Shown one piece after another: positions 62,774 to 64,000 of a DNA stretch of 64,000 bases. The stretch's first letter is position 1. Every line of letters starts with the position of its first letter. The notes beneath the pieces are model-generated. The model searched no databases. It was not told the origin of the DNA and worked only from the letters and a program-made list of their open reading frames with translations. The DNA is taken from the NCBI RefSeq assembly GCF_029222925.1, contig NZ_JARHUI010000004.1, positions 1-64,000 of the forward strand, given 5' to 3'. The DNA comes from Algoriphagus sp. CAU 1675 (lineage in GTDB: Bacteria > Bacteroidota > Bacteroidia > Cytophagales > Cyclobacteriaceae). Both the position numbers and the translations under genes were made by a program.

Positions 62774-63625
62774 TCAGGAATTGAATACGAATCTTGCCAA
62801 TTTGATTGCTTCAGCAAGTTCGGATTTTTTGAGATTCAACTCGTATCCTTCCTGTTCAAGGGTCTGAATCATGAGTTCAGTGGCCATATTCCCAAGCAAT
62901 TCATCCTTTGCCATGGGACATCCCCCAAAACCCATGATCGCGCCATCAAATCTTCTACATCCACCCTTGAGTCCCGCAAGCACTTTTTCAGACACGGATT
63001 CAGGTCTGCTATGCAAATGGGCTCCAAATTCTATTTGAGGAAAAGCTTGGGTCTGAACCTGAAAAAGCTCGGTGATTAACTCAGGGCTTGCTACACCAAC
63101 AGTGTCGGAAAGGGAAACTATTTCAATTTGAAGTTGAGCCAGTTTCTCCACAAATTCCGCAACCAATTCAGGGGAATAGGGGTCCCCATAAGGATTCCCA
63201 AACCCCATACTGAGATAAACCACCAGTTTTTTTCCTTTTGAGATGCAGAGATTTTGAATGCTTTCAACGGTTTTCAAAGCTTCCGCTATGGATGCATTGG
63301 TATTTCTCTGCTGAAAAGTCTCTGAAACAGAAAGAGGAAAGCCCAAATAATCTATTTCCTGAAAATAAAGGGCATCTTCAGCACCGCGCACATTCGCCAC
63401 GATGGCCAAAAGCTTGGATTTGGATTGGTGCAAATCCAGCATCTCCAGAACCTCTGCCGTGTCCCTCATTTGAGGGACAGCTTTGGGGCTTACAAAACTC
63501 CCGAAATCAATGGTATCAAATCCCACTTCTATCAGTTGGTTGATATAGGCAGCCTTGATAGCAGTATCTATAAAAGTTGGAATCCCCTGCATGGCATCCC
63601 GGGGACATTCGATTAATTTGACCAT
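62774..63625 (-). CDS. Hydroxymethylglutaryl-CoA lyase
   Basis: This 283-residue enzyme cleaves HMG-CoA to acetyl-CoA and acetoacetate, in leucine breakdown. It has LIECPRDAMQGIPTFIDTAI, FDTIDFGSFVSPKAVPQM, LSDTVGVASPELITELF, the metal-binding EFGAHLHSRPESV, and GFGGCPMAKDELLGNMATEL with the catalytic cysteine. The opening ECPRD differs from the more common VGPRD, so it is on a diverged branch of the family. A thiolase at 52428 would use the products. Confidence 0.87.
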   Translation of the reverse strand: MVKLIECPRDAMQGIPTFIDTAIKAAYINQLIEVGFDTIDFGSFVSPKAVPQMRDTAEVLEMLDLHQSKSKLLAIVANVRGAEDALYFQEIDYLGFPLSVSETFQQRNTNASIAEALKTVESIQNLCISKGKKLVVYLSMGFGNPYGDPYSPELVAEFVEKLAQLQIEIVSLSDTVGVASPELITELFQVQTQAFPQIEFGAHLHSRPESVSEKVLAGLKGGCRRFDGAIMGFGGCPMAKDELLGNMATELMIQTLEQEGYELNLKKSELAEAIKLARFVFNS

Positions 63626-63663
63626 GCCCGAAGGTAAAGAGAACTTAGAAAAAAGAGGAACCG

Positions 63664-64000
63664 CTAGGATAATTTGAATCGAACAGGAAATCTAAAAAAC
63701 GATTCTACCACTTCTCCATCTTCCATTGCGGAATAAATTTATCAGGATACTTTTCGATTAACCTTTGTGCTTCCCTCTCAAGAGATGGATGGCATTCTCC
63801 TTTATTTATTATTTGGGGATCTTTCACATTCCCCTCTTTATCCACCAAACAAATGACAATGACAGTTCCTACTGCTCCTGCGGATCTAGCGGCCTGTGGA
63901 TAGGATAGATTCTTAATCATGTAATTAGTCCAGCCTTCATGGCCGCCATTAGGAGTTGCTTCTCTACTTTCTAGATAAGAAACACTTTGTCCCTCCTGAT
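63664..64000 (-). pseudogene. TonB C-terminal domain protein, frameshifted and cut by window edge
   Basis: The minus-strand frame runs from the window edge as TPNGGHEGWTNYMIKNLSYP, then AARSAGAVGTVIVICLVDKE, typical of the TonB C-terminal domain in Bacteroidota signal proteins. It stops at 63705-63707 after FIPQWKMEKW. In the neighbouring frame the expected ending reads GEVVESFFRFPVRFKLS and stops at 63664. One missing base near 63715 restores the family's usual end, so this is a frameshift. A sequencing error is possible. The start is outside the window. Confidence 0.75.

Noticed and set aside
1-64000. tRNA or rRNA genes
   Set aside because: No cloverleaf with a T-arm and no rRNA-like stretch was found by reading; a covariance search would be decisive.

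Overview
The window looks like chromosomal DNA from a Bacteroidota bacterium of the Cytophagales, probably Cyclobacteriaceae (Algoriphagus-like). This is inferred from gene families and from promoter-like TAnnTTTG boxes; no rRNA or tRNA gene was seen to settle it. Most start codons lack a Shine-Dalgarno sequence.

Bases 1-20,400 hold a surface-polysaccharide (capsule/O-antigen) locus, almost all on the minus strand. Read in its own direction it runs: a winged-helix regulator, a GxxExxY protein, a large SLBB outer-membrane export protein, a four-helix-bundle protein, a Wzz-like chain-length protein, a UDP-sugar dehydrogenase, a 4,6-dehydratase, an epimerase, a CBS-nucleotidyltransferase, a glycosyltransferase, a Wzx flippase, two more glycosyltransferases around an EpsG/Wzy-like polymerase, a WecG/TagA transferase and a Wzi-like porin, ending at tandem terminators. 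The distal part (about 1.27-11.15 kb) is far more AT-rich than the rest, with a sharp boundary near 11,150. Two direct copies of a ~370-bp hairpin-rich repeat (205-570 and 19,991-20,363) bracket the locus.

Bases 20,400-33,900 hold prfB with its programmed +1 frameshift, an MFS transporter, a 1.2-kb array of nine ~135.5-bp palindromic units beside a GIY-YIG nuclease gene with two further units beyond it, then an M24 peptidase, MATE transporter, NUDIX hydrolase, Lrp/AsnC regulator, TPR protein and a cryptochrome/photolyase triad (photolyase, a 50-residue DUF2256 protein, a TIGR03643 protein).

Bases 33,900-39,500 form a sulfide-handling region: rhodanese, sterol-desaturase-like enzyme, TauE/SafE exporter, universal stress protein, Crp/Fnr regulator and type II sulfide:quinone oxidoreductase. 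All five promoter regions carry a GTGA-N6-TCAC-like box, which points to one Crp/Fnr regulon.

Bases 39,500-64,000 hold feoA-feoB with a 38-residue Cys-rich membrane protein, a second flippase, a second universal stress protein, a DUF1080 protein, a BlaI/M56-TonB pair, an ArsR-DUF6428-phosphatase operon with two palindromic operators, a Bat-like VWA/TPR operon, thiolase, a MORN/YwqK protein, purC, STAS-rnz-queuosine transporter, a DEAD-box helicase, rsmE, a MerR regulator, dprA, a PepSY protein and HMG-CoA lyase. The right edge cuts a TonB C-terminal protein whose last residues are frameshifted.
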